Assembly: GCA_025403435.1 (NCBI GenBank)
Contig: CM046350.1
Span: forward strand, 5,739,512 to 5,803,511
Length of the DNA: 64,000 nucleotides
Source of the DNA: Artocarpus heterophyllus
Taxonomy: Eukaryota > Streptophyta > Magnoliopsida > Rosales > Moraceae
Direction of reading: 5' to 3'
In this document: in pieces, positions 21,911 through 33,893 of the stretch
How the letters are laid out: each line of letters opens with the position of its first letter
Position numbering within the stretch: the first letter of the stretch is position 1
Position numbers and translations under genes: made by a program
The notes under the pieces: model-generated
What the model was told of the DNA's origin: nothing
What the model saw: the letters and a program-made list of their open reading frames with translations, nothing else
Databases searched by the model: none

Positions 21911-23265
21911 AGTCTGAAGCCTCAATAATGGTTTCACGATCAAGGGCCAAAAGAGTACTTGGTCATGGACCCTCGTGGGTCAATATACGTTTTTCATGTT
22001 TCGAATTTGTGGCTAGGGATCTCTTTTTAGGTTTTGATCATCCGAATAATGTAGGGCCACAGGAGGATCCTGTTTTTTCTGCTACATAATATCTTCAATA
22101 TCCCTTGTAAAAGGAACATGTCTGATATTTTGAGACTTGCTTGTCTGACCGGAGACAAATTCTATGTGCTTTGGGGGCCTCTAGGCTCTCTCTCTATCTA
22201 CATGGTAAGCATTTTCTTTTTTTCCTTTGCTTCTTTCTTTTGCTTCTGCCTTCTACTATTTACACAATAATGGTATCAACAAAGACTGTGGCACATGAAA
22301 ATTGGTTCATTGCATTACTTAGAAGATATTGATTTTGCTCTTCTAATTTCAAGACCCCAAGATCTGAGCAGAGCCTCAACACAGCTTTTACTTCTGGATT
22401 TTCTGTCAGTTTTGCTATGCCACACTGAATTTCTTAAGTTCTGTTTTTTGCTCTTTGCTTTACCAGGCTGGGACATAATTAGTGAGCGTAAATCACAGAA
22501 TAATAAGTTTTGACTGAAGTTGTACAACAACATAGCTTATAAACTATAAAGATCCAAAACTGATCATTTAACGTTGTCATACAAGCTGTCATGAAACTAT
22601 GGAACCAAATGTCTATCAATAGCTTTATGTAGTGGCTGTTGTGGGGATTACGATGTCCACATTTACTAAAACAGATTTTCCTCTGTTTCAGCGTCTATGA
22701 AATGGGTCTTTCTCGAATAGAGCATGTTTTTAAGTCATTGGATGTAGTTAAAATATTTTTTTTTCTGTTTATTTGATCCTTTTGAAGGATGGATGCCTAC
22801 CGATAGGTTACCTTTTCAGTTCCTACCTGAGATTATGCAGGAAAATTATCCTAATAGGCAGGGATCCAAGGTTGAGGTTAACAATTCTCGTTTTAAAGTA
22901 AAGCTTGTTAATCAAGGGATCAAACGGCTTAGGCTCAAGAGCTGACTTGAACTTGGTTCTTTATTTTTTTAAACAAAGTAGAAGATATTTCATTATGTTG
23001 TCCATTAAGGCCCAGTTAATTCGTTGAAGTTTGTTCTTCCTGAGGCGTTGAAAACTTCATGTTTTTCTTTTTAGCTATGGCTCTTTTTCGGAGGCCCTGA
23101 AAACAGCTTTTGCAAAATCATAGCTGCGCTCTTTCTGAAAAGGGGAAGCTACTTTCTAGTTATATGACAAATAAGTCCTCCTTTTCAGGTGGGCACGGCT
23201 ATACTACAATGAGTCGGCAAAGACAGACCTTTTTTGGGGTTAGTTGTAGTGCTCAGAATCAATAA
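21911..23265. other. GRF 3' UTR and downstream intergenic
   Basis: The first few hundred bases are probably 3' UTR. A GTAAGC donor-like site at ~22205 could mark a 3' UTR intron. No further coding sequence is recognised. Confidence 0.45.
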
Positions 23266-23659
23266 GGGTTTGTTTGGTGGGCGAGTTTAAAAGAGCATAG
23301 TTTAGAATTTTAAGGTTTAAATGGTGAATTTTAATTTCTTAGTTTAAAGGGTGGTTTTAAATTAAAGTTTTGAATATAAAGGTTTAAAACAAAAATAAAA
23401 CATCATATCAAGTTTAAAATGAGAATTAATGTTTGAAAAACTATAGTTTATAAAAGAAAAATGAGAATGAGAATAGTTTTTACTGTATAAAACAGTTTAA
23501 ACTATGTAAACTTGGTGGGGGAATAAAGTTTGGATTTTGGTAGTTTTGACCGGTTTAAAACAGCTTATGGTTTAAATTGGTCTTAATTATTACTCTATCA
23601 AACGTCAATTTAAACTGCCTCCATGGTTTGAACTCTAAGTGCATGCACCAAACAGAGGA
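23266..23659. mobile_element. MITE-like element with TGTTTGGTG termini
   Basis: The left end GGGTTTGTTTGGTGGGCG and right end GCACCAAACAGAGG form short inverted termini. The interior is AT-rich with repeated TTTAAA-containing strings (AGTTTAAA, GGTTTAAA) and is non-coding. TSD not resolved. Confidence 0.5.
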
Positions 23660-25250
23660 AGATATTTTTTGAGAATTAGTATTTTAGTATTCCATTTTCC
23701 TGGTAAATTGAAACTATTTACATTTAATAAAATTGGTACATGTAATTTCATAAGTAGGGAACTCTTGTGAGTAATTTTAACTCATAGGTGGATCATTGTG
23801 TTTTAATCATTGAAATAATTTTTTAACGATTTGATCTGTAAAATTAGGATTGCAAATTTTTAACGTAGACAGTAACAGTTATACATTAGACCTTTAAAAT
23901 CCTAATCTGATGGCTAAACACCATATTCTATAGTAGAACAAATTTATCTCTTTCATTCATAAGAATTGCCTGCGTAAGTAATGCCTAGTCTAATTTACAA
24001 TGTGGTGGTCCAAGCATTTTCTTTTTCTTTTTACTTGTCAAATGTTGTGACATAATTGGAGGTTGCTCTAGTTTTCCTCTATCTCATCTATGTCACGCGT
24101 TAGCAACGAGTTGACTAAAAACTGGAATTGCAAACTTGAACGAGTGGGAACTCCTAATTGGACAGTTACATAATTAACCCTTTTTACCAATCAAAGAATT
24201 AGCCCTTGTTTGGCAACATGGAACCTTTTTTACTGTTTTTCAATTCTAATTGAAAACTACTATTTGGTTTATTGTCAGTTTCAACCGTTTTTTTAGTTGC
24301 AACCATTTTTAGAGCTTATTAAAACCAATATTTTGACAAATTATATTTTAACCAAAATTTGTGGTTCTAATTCAGTTTTTTGTTCTAGCCAATTGATTCC
24401 AACCAAACTCCAAAAAAAAAAGGCTAAAAAACAAAAAAGAAATCCCTATGAAATAAAACCTTGATCACCTTCTCCTCGTTTCAATTGAAATTGTCACCAC
24501 GTAACATAAACCATGATTCTGAATGTCTAGACTCTCAAGTCAAATACATAGCAAAAAATGAAGAGAAAGGAGACCGGAAAGTGCCATGTCAGACCAACAT
24601 CGGTTTCTCTACTGGCATAAATTAGAAGACTCAGTTATCTTTGCGAGCAAAGGACTTGGTTTATGGGTTCATATTATGAGCCTTTCTATCAGTGCATGGT
24701 GTCAAACATCAATGAGCCTGGAATCTTGTCCTTTTTTTCTATGGATTTTTGGAATTCATATAGTGAAGAAGGCTATATTGCTCTATCTGTGGGGCATAAC
24801 TTTTAGCCGTTAGATTGACTTTTTATGGCCTGATTCAATGAAAACAGTTTTGTATAACGTGTTATAAATTTTTTACATAAAGAGTCATAGATCAAACCGT
24901 TAAAATTCTAATCGAATAGTTAAAACACTATACCTCAAACAAAGTTGGCTTCTCCATTGTCAAAATTCCCGTTTGTTAAATTAGAAGTTCAAAACTTGAA
25001 GGTTAAAGCCCGTGTAATTGTCGTATTTTGTAGCAATATGTCAATCTACGACCAGCCAAATTCCTTTCAATCAATCAAATATGAAGAATTTTCTAATAAG
25101 TAAGATGAAACGTAACGAATGATAATCATCAAGACTTTTGGAAGATAAATTCCTAATCCATATTGAGGCAATTCGAGTTCGGTACGATAACACAACCTGA
25201 ATCAGACCCAAAGGCACAATCCACACGAGAGTGACTTGATTTATCAATAA
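23660..25250. other. Intergenic, AT-rich
   Basis: No gene is visible. A segment at ~24195-24410 begins CCCTTGTTTGGCAAC and ends CCAACCAAACTCC, which may be a decayed MITE. Confidence 0.45.
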
Positions 25251-25418
25251 GGTGTTTGACAGGTGGTTAGAACTGTTAGTTAAAACTGTTTTTACTATAG
25301 CATGTAAGAGTTTTACTGTAGTGGTTTTTATATTCTTACTATAGTATGTGACAGCTTTTCATAATTCATAACCGAGAAAGTGGTCCTAAACATGGTCCAA
25401 ACAGACCTGCCAAACACC
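25251..25418. mobile_element. Small MITE, family 1, best-preserved copy (168 bp)
   Basis: Terminal repeats GGTGTTTGACAGGT (25251-25264) and ACCTGCCAAACACC (25405-25418) are inverted with one mismatch. The interior carries ACTATAGCATGTAAGAG and ACTATAGTATGTGACAG. Relatives occur at 40562, 40914, 63327 and, more weakly, 5713 and 63140. Confidence 0.8.
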
Positions 25419-25679
25419 CCTTAAATTTTCAAATTAAAAATTACATAAAATACAAATAAATGCTTCATATTGAAAGAACAACCTTTAACACTTAATTCAC
25501 ATTTGAATTAAACATTTAATTTAACTTCTTTTATCTCTATTTTTTGGGCTCTTTATATACATGCCACAAAAATAAAGCTTGGATTGATTTGTGCCATATA
25601 AAAAAATAATTGTAGAGAATGTTATGCTATATCATCACAATATATTTAAAAATTATATTTAAAAATATCAAATATACCA

Positions 25680-26060
25680 TCAATGTTTTGTTTACATTCG
25701 CGTGATAAATGTCACATTTATACGGTAAATGTTGTATTTACCGACATAACAGGTTCTTTTTCTTTTTTCCAGTCGTAAATAAATTATTTACTATGTAAAT
25801 GTAACATGTACCGATAATATACAATATATTTGACTTATATATAACAACAATGTAAATATCATGTGGAAGTTGTAAATGAGTCATTTACCATGTAAATGTA
25901 ACATTTACCAATAATAGTCAATCTGTTTGACTTACACAAGAACATTTAAATAGCATATTTACATGGTAAATGTTCAATTTATCAATATAACAGGAAAAAT
26001 TTCAGTTGTAAATGAGTCATTTATCATGTAAACGCTACATTTACTAACATCTAATTTGAG
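25680..26060. repeat. Diverged tandem repeats with near-palindromic GTAAATGAGTCATTTAC core
   Basis: Units of roughly 100-140 bp share GTAAATnAnTnATTTAC(C/T)ATGTAAATGTAACAT. Clear cores are near 25771, 25871 and 26008. The core contains TGAGTCA, a GCN4/AP-1-type bZIP half-site palindrome. Non-coding. Confidence 0.65.
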
Positions 26061-26175
26061 GTTATTTTAGTCAAAATATTTAATTTTAGTTATACCACTG
26101 TGACATTTTTCAAATAGTTTTTGAATCAGTGATATAAATCAATCCAGTAGAAAATTATGTCGTACGTAACATAAA

Positions 26176-28989
26176 TGTAACACCCCTATGTGGGGGTTAA
26201 CAGTTTTAAATAAATAAAAATAATTTTAAATTTTAAATTATTTAAATCAATTAAATAATGCCCATGGGTCTTTAAACAACAAGAAAAATAAAAATAAACG
26301 TTTTAAATACAAACCACAGTTTTTAGTGTAGCACCAAATATATATAATTACAGTCATCATCACCATAGTACAATTCCCAAATAACTTAACACAGCCATAA
26401 AAAAAATAATACAACTCTTACATGTTGTAGATAAGTTGTAATTAAACAGGGTCTTCTAACACGAAAACAGCAAGATTGTTTTCGCTTATTCCTCTTCAAA
26501 TATGTTGCACTGAGTTCCACCTGAGATATGAAGATATGATAGGGATGAGCATCGACATGCCCAGTAGGGAAATCATGACTCACCTTATGGTTTATCCATT
26601 ACCACATTAAAAACTGCATGGTTAGTAGGTTACATCATATTCCAGATTATGAGGTTTATTATGATCACATCTTATGGATACCGTAGTTAATCATTACCAA
26701 GTGTCATAATTACACATTTATACAAATATTACCAATCATCATTGTTCCTAGGTATCCATGTTAAATTGAGTATCACTCAACTCATCGAAACCCAAATGGG
26801 CGTACTTGATCACCCTATAAACATTTCAAGGGTGTTCCGGTGAGGGGACATCAAGCCCCGAGTCCTCACCAAATCGATTCCTGTACAGTGTGTTCTGGGA
26901 CTTTCAACCCAAGGAAGCGTCATCACCTTCCCCCTATTTTTCCTTTTAGGGTATTCGTGCCCAAGGACGTAACCGTCGCCCTTTTTACATCTCACTATTC
27001 CTTTGTATTCAATTTATATTTATAGAGTCAATTTCCTAACCATGCTTCTCAATTTATAACATATGTCAAATCATTATATTTATCGCTATACAATATACAT
27101 ATTTTACAATATAAAACAATCAAATTTAATTTACCAAAACCTCACAAAAGATGAGTAATAGAATCCCTACCTTCAAAGCTTAACAACAAACTTTTATTCT
27201 CGGAATTAATCAACGTTAGCTCCACACATCCTTGACCCTAAGGCATGCATAAGGACAATTAAAGCTAAAGCACAACGTATAATCACATTCATAAGTGAAT
27301 TATGTGTAAACCCGTCTACTAGTGCCATTAAAGTATTTTTATGCAATTGTTCTTTAAATACCAAGTAAACAATTTTTATCTTAAACGCAATATAAAATAC
27401 ATACAAGCAATTTTTATGTTTTAGTCTCTAATAAGAATTCATAAATCATTTAGGGTAGTATTGGAAAGGTTGTAAGACATTAAGAGACTAGAAGGTGAGC
27501 AAAGTTGGGTTTTTGGTTCAAGTTAACAGCTAGTATACCATGGCAACATGGTGGTATACTTTTGTAAAAAGACGGGTTCACTATCTACAATTAACACACG
27601 GGTTAACATGTGGTTTACTTAAGATAGACGGGTGGTTTATTACCACTGGCAGGTTTACTAGTTTCTAATCCGAAAATTGAAAAATTCATAGAAATAAAAA
27701 TACAACTCCGATTTAGGCTCATGATAGCTCATTGGAAAGCTTAGGATGTCTACTTTTTAAATATGCAAACCAATTTACAAAATTCATTTTCATTTAACTC
27801 CAGAATTTTAAGAAATAGCCACTGCCCATAGAGGTATTATAAAGTTTATGGGATGTCAAATTTTTCTTTAACTTAAAGCATATTATCCTTGTTTAAAATC
27901 TCAAAACCATTCCAAAATATGCAACATGCATTATATAATCAGAATAAACATATTCTCATGAGTTTTATACCAAAATCATTATCAAATTATATCTCTAGCC
28001 TTTCTTGTAAATAATGATGAAAACATGCTTAAATTTGCTCTTTAAGCTCAAAACATTAGAACATCAATCTTAAAGTTATGGAAACCGGTTTTAAACATTC
28101 CTAACATGTTTCTAACATTGTCATCAAACCAAAACAAAAGTTGGTTGTGGGTTGTAACTCAAGACTCAAGTTTTTGTTCATAAATGTTTAAGGATGCATG
28201 TTAACATAACTAGAAATTTGCATGAATTTTGAACACAAAAATTATGCATTAAACATGGAGAAAATACATACTAAAAACTAAGTTTAGATTAAAGAAAACC
28301 TACCTCAAAACTTCTTTGAAAAGCACCAAAGTTCGGGTTAACAATCAAGCTTGAATTAACTCTAAAACCGCCTCGATCATGGTTGGGAATTATAATTGTC
28401 TTGGCCACAAAGAGAGCTTTGTGCTCTATGTCTTTAGTTAGAAATTTGAAGTGAGAAAGGGAGAGAATGAGAACTAGAGAAGAAGGTGGTGATAGTTAAA
28501 TAAAAAGATATCAAAATGCTTAAGAGGAATGGGATGTTTATGGGGGAAAGTTGTAAGAAGAAACAAAAGAGTCTTAAAGGAAAATATCATCTTGTCTCCC
28601 ATGAAGATTTTTAGCAAATCATGCTAACATAATTGAGGGGACAATTGGAGTGAATTATAGAAGAAGATAAGGAAATAATTAAAGAGGTGGTTGAGAAAAT
28701 ATCTCCATGTCTTTTATGAATTGAGGGAAAATAATTCAATGTCCCCTTCGGATACCTTTAGCAAAATAAGAAGAAGGCTATATAATTGAGCAATAATTTA
28801 GGGAGACAAGATTGGTAGAAGTGTTGGTAAATTTTGAATGTTTCTTAGGAAGACTTGGTAAGAAAATACTAAAGTGGTATTTTTTTTTTTTTTTTTTTAA
28901 TGATCGTAAACAACTTAGTAATTTTAAATAGTCACATTTTATTCATTAAATTTTACAAAATCATGCCCGTTAAAAATACGGGTGTTACA
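26176..28989 (-). repeat. 3' LTR of the Gypsy element
   Basis: 2,814 bp, TG...CA boundaries with the TGTAACACC/GGTGTTACA inverted ends. Identical by eye to the other LTR except for a block at 28024-28313, one T/C near 28530 and a three-base difference in a T run near 28880. Confidence 0.95.
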
Positions 28990-29002
28990 GCTCTCCCCTC
29001 CT
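28990..29002 (-). promoter_or_regulatory. Polypurine tract of the Gypsy element
   Basis: On the minus strand AGGAGGGGAGAGC abuts the 3' LTR. This is the expected primer for plus-strand synthesis. Confidence 0.85.
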
Positions 29003-29045
29003 ATAAAAAATTTCGTCCTCGAAATTTCTTACACTGATTACAATG

Positions 29046-31882
29046 TTAAAACAAATGTGGATACTTTTCTCTCATTTCAGATTCAAGTTCCCATGTGGCT
29101 TCCTCCACATCATGGTGTTGCCACATCACTTTCACCAGAGGAATTTCACGACGACGTAATATTTTTATTTCATGATCCAGTATTTGAACTGGAATTTCTT
29201 CATAATTCGTATCTCCTTGAATCGGCACATCTGTCCACATGATCACATGTGAAGGGTCGGGTTCATACTTTCTCAACATCGATACATGAAACACATTATG
29301 TACATGAGACAATTGTGGTGGTAGGTCTAAACGGTATGCCAATGTTCCAATGCGTTCCACAATCTCAAACGGTCCTGTATACCTTGGTGCTAACTTTCCT
29401 TTAACACCAAATCGAGATACACCTCGTTTTGGTTTCACTTTTAAGAACACAAAGTCTCCAATCATGAACTCTAAAGGTCGCCTCCTCTTATCTGCATAAC
29501 TCTTTTGTCGACTTTGAGCTGTCTGAAGACGTTCGCGAATAATCTGGATCTTGTCCGTTGTTTCTCTGATAAACTGAGGCCCAAGTTCAAGACGCTCTTC
29601 CTTTTCAGCCCAACACAATGGAGATCTACAAGGTCTACCATATAAGGCCTCATATGGAGCCATTCTAATACTTGCTTGGTAACTGTTGTTATATGCGAAT
29701 TCAACATATGGCAGCTGTGCAGCCCAATTTGTTCCAAAGTCCAGCACACAAGCCCGAAGCATATCCTCGAGAATCTGAATGACACGTTCAGATTGTCCAT
29801 CTGTTTGAGGATGAAAAGCTGTACTAAAATTCAATTGAGTTCCCAAGGCCCTCTGCAATCCTCTCCAAAATTTTGACGTGAAACGTGTATCTCTATCGGA
29901 AACTATTGACATTGGCACTCCATGCAATGTCACTACCTTTTCCACGTACAATTGACATAATTTTGAGACACTATAATTAGTTCTGATTGGGATGAAGTGG
30001 GCTGTCTTAGTTAAACGATCTACAATTACCCAAACGGCGTCATGCCCTATTTGAGTCTTAGGAAATCCGGTAACAAAGTCCATTGTCACATGATCCCACT
30101 TCCATTCTGGAATAGGTAAGCTCCTCAACTCGCCTCCAGGCTTTTGATGTTCCGCTTTAACCTGTTGGCACGTCATGCACTTAGAGACAAAGGTTGCTAC
30201 ATCTCGTTTCATTCCTCGCCACCAGTATTGTCGTTTTAGATCCATATACATTTTTGTGCTTCCAGGATGAATAGCAAACTTTGAACGGTGAGCCTCATTT
30301 AGCACCGCATGCCTGAGATATGGATCCTCTGGAATAACTAATCTTCCTTTGTAAAGTAAAAATCCTTCTGGCTCAATCTGCCATCCATCCAGTTGTTCTC
30401 CATTTTGTATTTGCTCCCAAACCCTACGTAATCCTTCATCGTGCCATTGTCCTTGTTTTACTTTCTGAATTAACGTAGGAGTTGCTATCACATTGAATAG
30501 GAAAGCTCTCTCGTCATCTTCATAATATTGCAAGTTGAAGTCGGCGATGGTGACTCGTCTCCAATCTTCCAATGCTAAACTGGCTATACGTCCGTTGTTC
30601 TTACGACTTAGAGCATCTGCCACGGCATTTGCTTTTCCAGGATGATATTGGATACTAAAGTCATAGTCCACCATGTACTCAGTCCATCTTCGTTGCCTTA
30701 GATTGAGATCCTTTTGAGTAAACAAATATTTCAGACTTTGATGATCTGAATATAGCTCGAACTTTGCGCCATATAGATAACATCTCCAAATTTTGAGTGC
30801 GAAAACCACAGCAGCTAACTCAAGATCATGTGTGGGGTAGTTCCTCTCATGGGGTTTCAACTGGCGTGAGGCGTAGGCAACTACTCGTCCATGCTGCATT
30901 AACACACAACCCAAACCGTTTCCTGAGGCATCAGTGTATACTGTGTAAGGCTCCTCGTTGTTAGGTATGATTAGCACAGGTGCACTAGTGAGTCTTCGCT
31001 TCAGTTCCTCAAATGCTTCTTCACATTTATCATCCCACACGAACTTGACATTCTTCCTTGTGAGTTTTGTTAATGGAGAAGCAATCTTTGAAAAATTCTC
31101 TACAAAGCGTCGATAGTATCCAGCTAGTCCGAGGAAACTTCGAATCTCTGACACGTTCTTTGGTCGTTCCCAATTTAGCACTGCTTCAATTTTGGAGGGG
31201 TCCACTGAGATGCCTTCTTCAGAGACAACGTGTCCAAGGAACTTGACCTTCGTCATCCAGAAATCACATTTTTCTCTTTTTGCATAAAGACCATGTTCTC
31301 TCAACGTTTGTAGAGCGATCCTCAAATGCTCAGCATGTTCTTCTTCATTTTTAGAATAGATCAAGATATCATCTATGAAGACAATGATAAATTGATCTAA
31401 GTACGGTCGAAAGACACGGTCATTAAGTCCATGAAAGCGATTAGTTCATTAGTCAACTCGAAAGGCATGACAAGGAACTCAAAGTGACTGTAGCGAGTCG
31501 AAAAAGCTGTCTTTGGAATGTCCTCTTCTCTTATCTTCAGTTGGTGATATCCGGATCGTAAGTCAATCTTTGAGAAATAGCAAGATCCTCCTAACTGATC
31601 GAACAACTCATCAATTCGGGGTAGAGGGTACTTGTTCTTGATAGTCAATTGATTAAGCTGGCGATAATCAACATAGAGTCTCAATGATCCATCGTGTTTC
31701 TTCAAAAATAACACTGGAGCTCCCTAAGGTGATGTACTTGGTCGAATAAATCCTTTTTCCAGTAATTCGTCCAACTGCTTCCTCAATTCCACTTTCTCAG
31801 CATGTGTCGTTCGATACGGAGCAATGGAAACAGGCACTGCTCCTGGAATTAAGTCCATGACAAACTCAATTTCTCTATTAGG
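29046..31882 (-). pseudogene. Gypsy pol: reverse transcriptase, RNase H, integrase, chromodomain (broken)
   Basis: The frame continues from gag-protease but is cut by TAG at 31883-31885 and TAG at 31724-31726 (in place of Trp before Gly-Ala-Pro). A one-base loss near 31420 shifts the RT frame just before the FIDD catalytic motif. After that, 29046-31364 is open for 772 codons. It contains the end of RT ([13 protein letters not shown]), RNase H ([13 protein letters not shown]), and the integrase HHCC zinc motif ending CMTCQQVK. The DD35E core is also present (Asp in TMDFVTGFP, Asp in VSDRDTRF, Glu in [12 protein letters not shown]). It ends with a chromodomain ([20 protein letters not shown]). 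In the RT, the usual FGLTNAP motif reads FELTNEL. The protein cannot be made intact; the lineage call rests on the chromodomain wording. Confidence 0.93.
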
Positions 31883-33742
31883 CTAAAGTCTAGGCAATTC
31901 ATCTGAAAAAACATCTGAAAATTCGTCCACCACAGGAGTGTGAGAGGATAGGTCACTCTTCTTTAGTTCTCCATCTGAAGCAAAGATCGTCCCAAGATTG
32001 GTGAAATTCCTTCGTCCTCCAATACAAGCCTTTAGCACCGGGGCTGGTGTCACTGTTCCTGTTTTTGCCTGAAATTCGACGACTTGTCCATTCTTGGTGA
32101 ATAAAGAGACACGTTTCCTATGACAATCTACTATTGCCTGGTATTTAGTTAGCCAATCCATTCCTAAGATTACATCAAACTCTGTCATAGTTATTACATA
32201 TAGGTCAGCCGATAGTTTATGTTCTCCTATAACAATACACACTGATTTACAAATTATGGATACTTCAGCTATCCCGCCCATTGGTGTACTAAGGGTTAAT
32301 GATGAACTACATGTCTCAGTTTCTAATTGTAGTACGGAAGCAAATAACATAGATATAAATGAATGAGTGGCACCAGTGTCAAATAATACATGAGCCCAAG
32401 AATGAGACACGTGAATCATACCGTCTACAACTGAGTGATCAGCCTGTTTTGCTTGTCCAGCTGTAGCCGTAATTGCATAAGCTTGTGCTGGTGCTTTTCC
32501 TTTATCACTTTTTCCTCGGTTTTCTTGGCTACTACTAGCCTGATTATTATTTCTCCCAGAAAAATATGGCCTTTGATTCACTGAGCCTTGTGGAGTCGGT
32601 TGGAAGTTCTGATTAGCATAAAAATTGGAACCCTGTGGCCGCTGTTGATAGTTGTACTGAGGCTGGAACCCTCGAGGTTGAGTTACTGAGACTTGGGAAG
32701 CTGGAGTGTTTTGCTGAGGCGCTCCACGATTTTGACTCCCTCCCCAAACAGTGGAGCCAAAATGACTTCCTTGTGGCCTTGGTGCAAAGGATAATTGTGT
32801 AGGGCGGTTAGGGCAATTTCTCCTCAGATGTCCCACTTGTCCACAGTTATGACAAGCATATGGTTGGAAACGACCACTGCCAGAAGATCCACCACCAATA
32901 GTCACTCCACTATGCTGAATGACTTGCCCTTGTGACTTCTCTTTCTTACTTATTTTCCTTTGACGCCCACCAGAACCCTTATACTCTCCATAGGAGTTAT
33001 TTAGTTCTGTCTCTGCCCGCTGTGCCGCAGCTACAAGATCAAGAAAATCTGTTGATGGAACAGCAGCTATCATTTGTCTGATTTTCGGCCTCAGGTTATT
33101 TCTAAATTTTTCGCATCTCGCCATTGGATCCGATACAGCCCCGGGATTGTAGCGAGACAATTCTATAAATCGAGCATGGTATTCAGCAACTGTTGTATCT
33201 CCCTGCACCAGGTTTTCAAATTCTCGCATCATTGCTTGCCTATGGCTCTGAGGAATATAGGTGTTGCGAAAAATGGTTTCGAACTGCTCCCATGTAAGAT
33301 TCGGCACGTCATAGTCGTCTTTCTGAAGATCCCACCATTCTTCGGCTTTACCCTCAAATATATATGTTGAAAAGCTAACCCAATACTCCCGTGGAATCCT
33401 CAAGGTGTCCAACTTCTTTTTGACTGCCTTTAGCCATTGTTCTGCTATGACCGGGTTAGGTTCTCCACTAAATGTGGGTGGTTTCTGCTTCATAAACTCC
33501 TTCAACAGAGTTAGATGTCGTTGTTCGGGATCACGAACCTCCACAGGTCTTTGCACATTTTGTAATGCTTGAAGAATTTGTCCTAAATTATTTACTTCTG
33601 GTGCAGCTGGCGGGGATTGTGTTGCATGTCGTAGTTGCTCATCTTCTTGAGCTTGTTCCATCGGTTCCGGTTGCTCAACTTCTTGAGCATGTTCAACCGG
33701 TTGTGACAGCTCAGACGATTGCATTTGACGTCTTGGTGGCAT
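31883..33742 (-). CDS. Gypsy gag-protease open frame
   Basis: Open from the ATG at 33742 (MPPRRQMQ); an in-frame ATG lies 14 codons further upstream at 33784. Residues ~100-215 are a retrotransposon gag domain (WLKAVKKKLD, EWWDLQ, YHARFIELSRY). A Gln/Pro/Gly-rich linker flanks the CCHC zinc knuckle CHNCGQVGHLRRNC. The aspartic protease has the catalytic LFDTGATHSF motif and a downstream ILGMDWL flap-side motif. The product would form the virus-like particle and process the polyprotein. The frame ends at a premature TAG, so pol is not translated in continuity. Confidence 0.9.
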   Translation of the reverse strand: MPPRRQMQSSELSQPVEHAQEVEQPEPMEQAQEDEQLRHATQSPPAAPEVNNLGQILQALQNVQRPVEVRDPEQRHLTLLKEFMKQKPPTFSGEPNPVIAEQWLKAVKKKLDTLRIPREYWVSFSTYIFEGKAEEWWDLQKDDYDVPNLTWEQFETIFRNTYIPQSHRQAMMREFENLVQGDTTVAEYHARFIELSRYNPGAVSDPMARCEKFRNNLRPKIRQMIAAVPSTDFLDLVAAAQRAETELNNSYGEYKGSGGRQRKISKKEKSQGQVIQHSGVTIGGGSSGSGRFQPYACHNCGQVGHLRRNCPNRPTQLSFAPRPQGSHFGSTVWGGSQNRGAPQQNTPASQVSVTQPRGFQPQYNYQQRPQGSNFYANQNFQPTPQGSVNQRPYFSGRNNNQASSSQENRGKSDKGKAPAQAYAITATAGQAKQADHSVVDGMIHVSHSWAHVLFDTGATHSFISMLFASVLQLETETCSSSLTLSTPMGGIAEVSIICKSVCIVIGEHKLSADLYVITMTEFDVILGMDWLTKYQAIVDCHRKRVSLFTKNGQVVEFQAKTGTVTPAPVLKACIGGRRNFTNLGTIFASDGELKKSDLSSHTPVVDEFSDVFSDELPRL

Positions 33743-33873
33743 AGTTTCTACTGGCTGCGAAAATTTAACTAGGATCAGTACCAAATGATGATGACATTAA
33801 CACCTAACTTTAAAACCATTCCCAAAGATTAATTTTTAAGGTGGTGCTATACCCCCTAGGTTAATCGAACCTA

Positions 33874-33886
33874 GGCTCTGATACCA
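33874..33886 (-). promoter_or_regulatory. Primer binding site (initiator tRNA-Met type)
   Basis: Minus strand TGGTATCAGAGCC starts 7 nt inside the 5' LTR. It is the standard complement of the tRNA-iMet 3' end. Confidence 0.93.
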
Positions 33887-33893
33887 AAAATTC

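Noticed and set aside
26810..27025. Overlapping 61-codon frames on both strands of the Gypsy LTR as genes
   Set aside because: They lie in LTR sequence and repeat identically in the other LTR. I treat the conservation as a possible cis element, not a gene.
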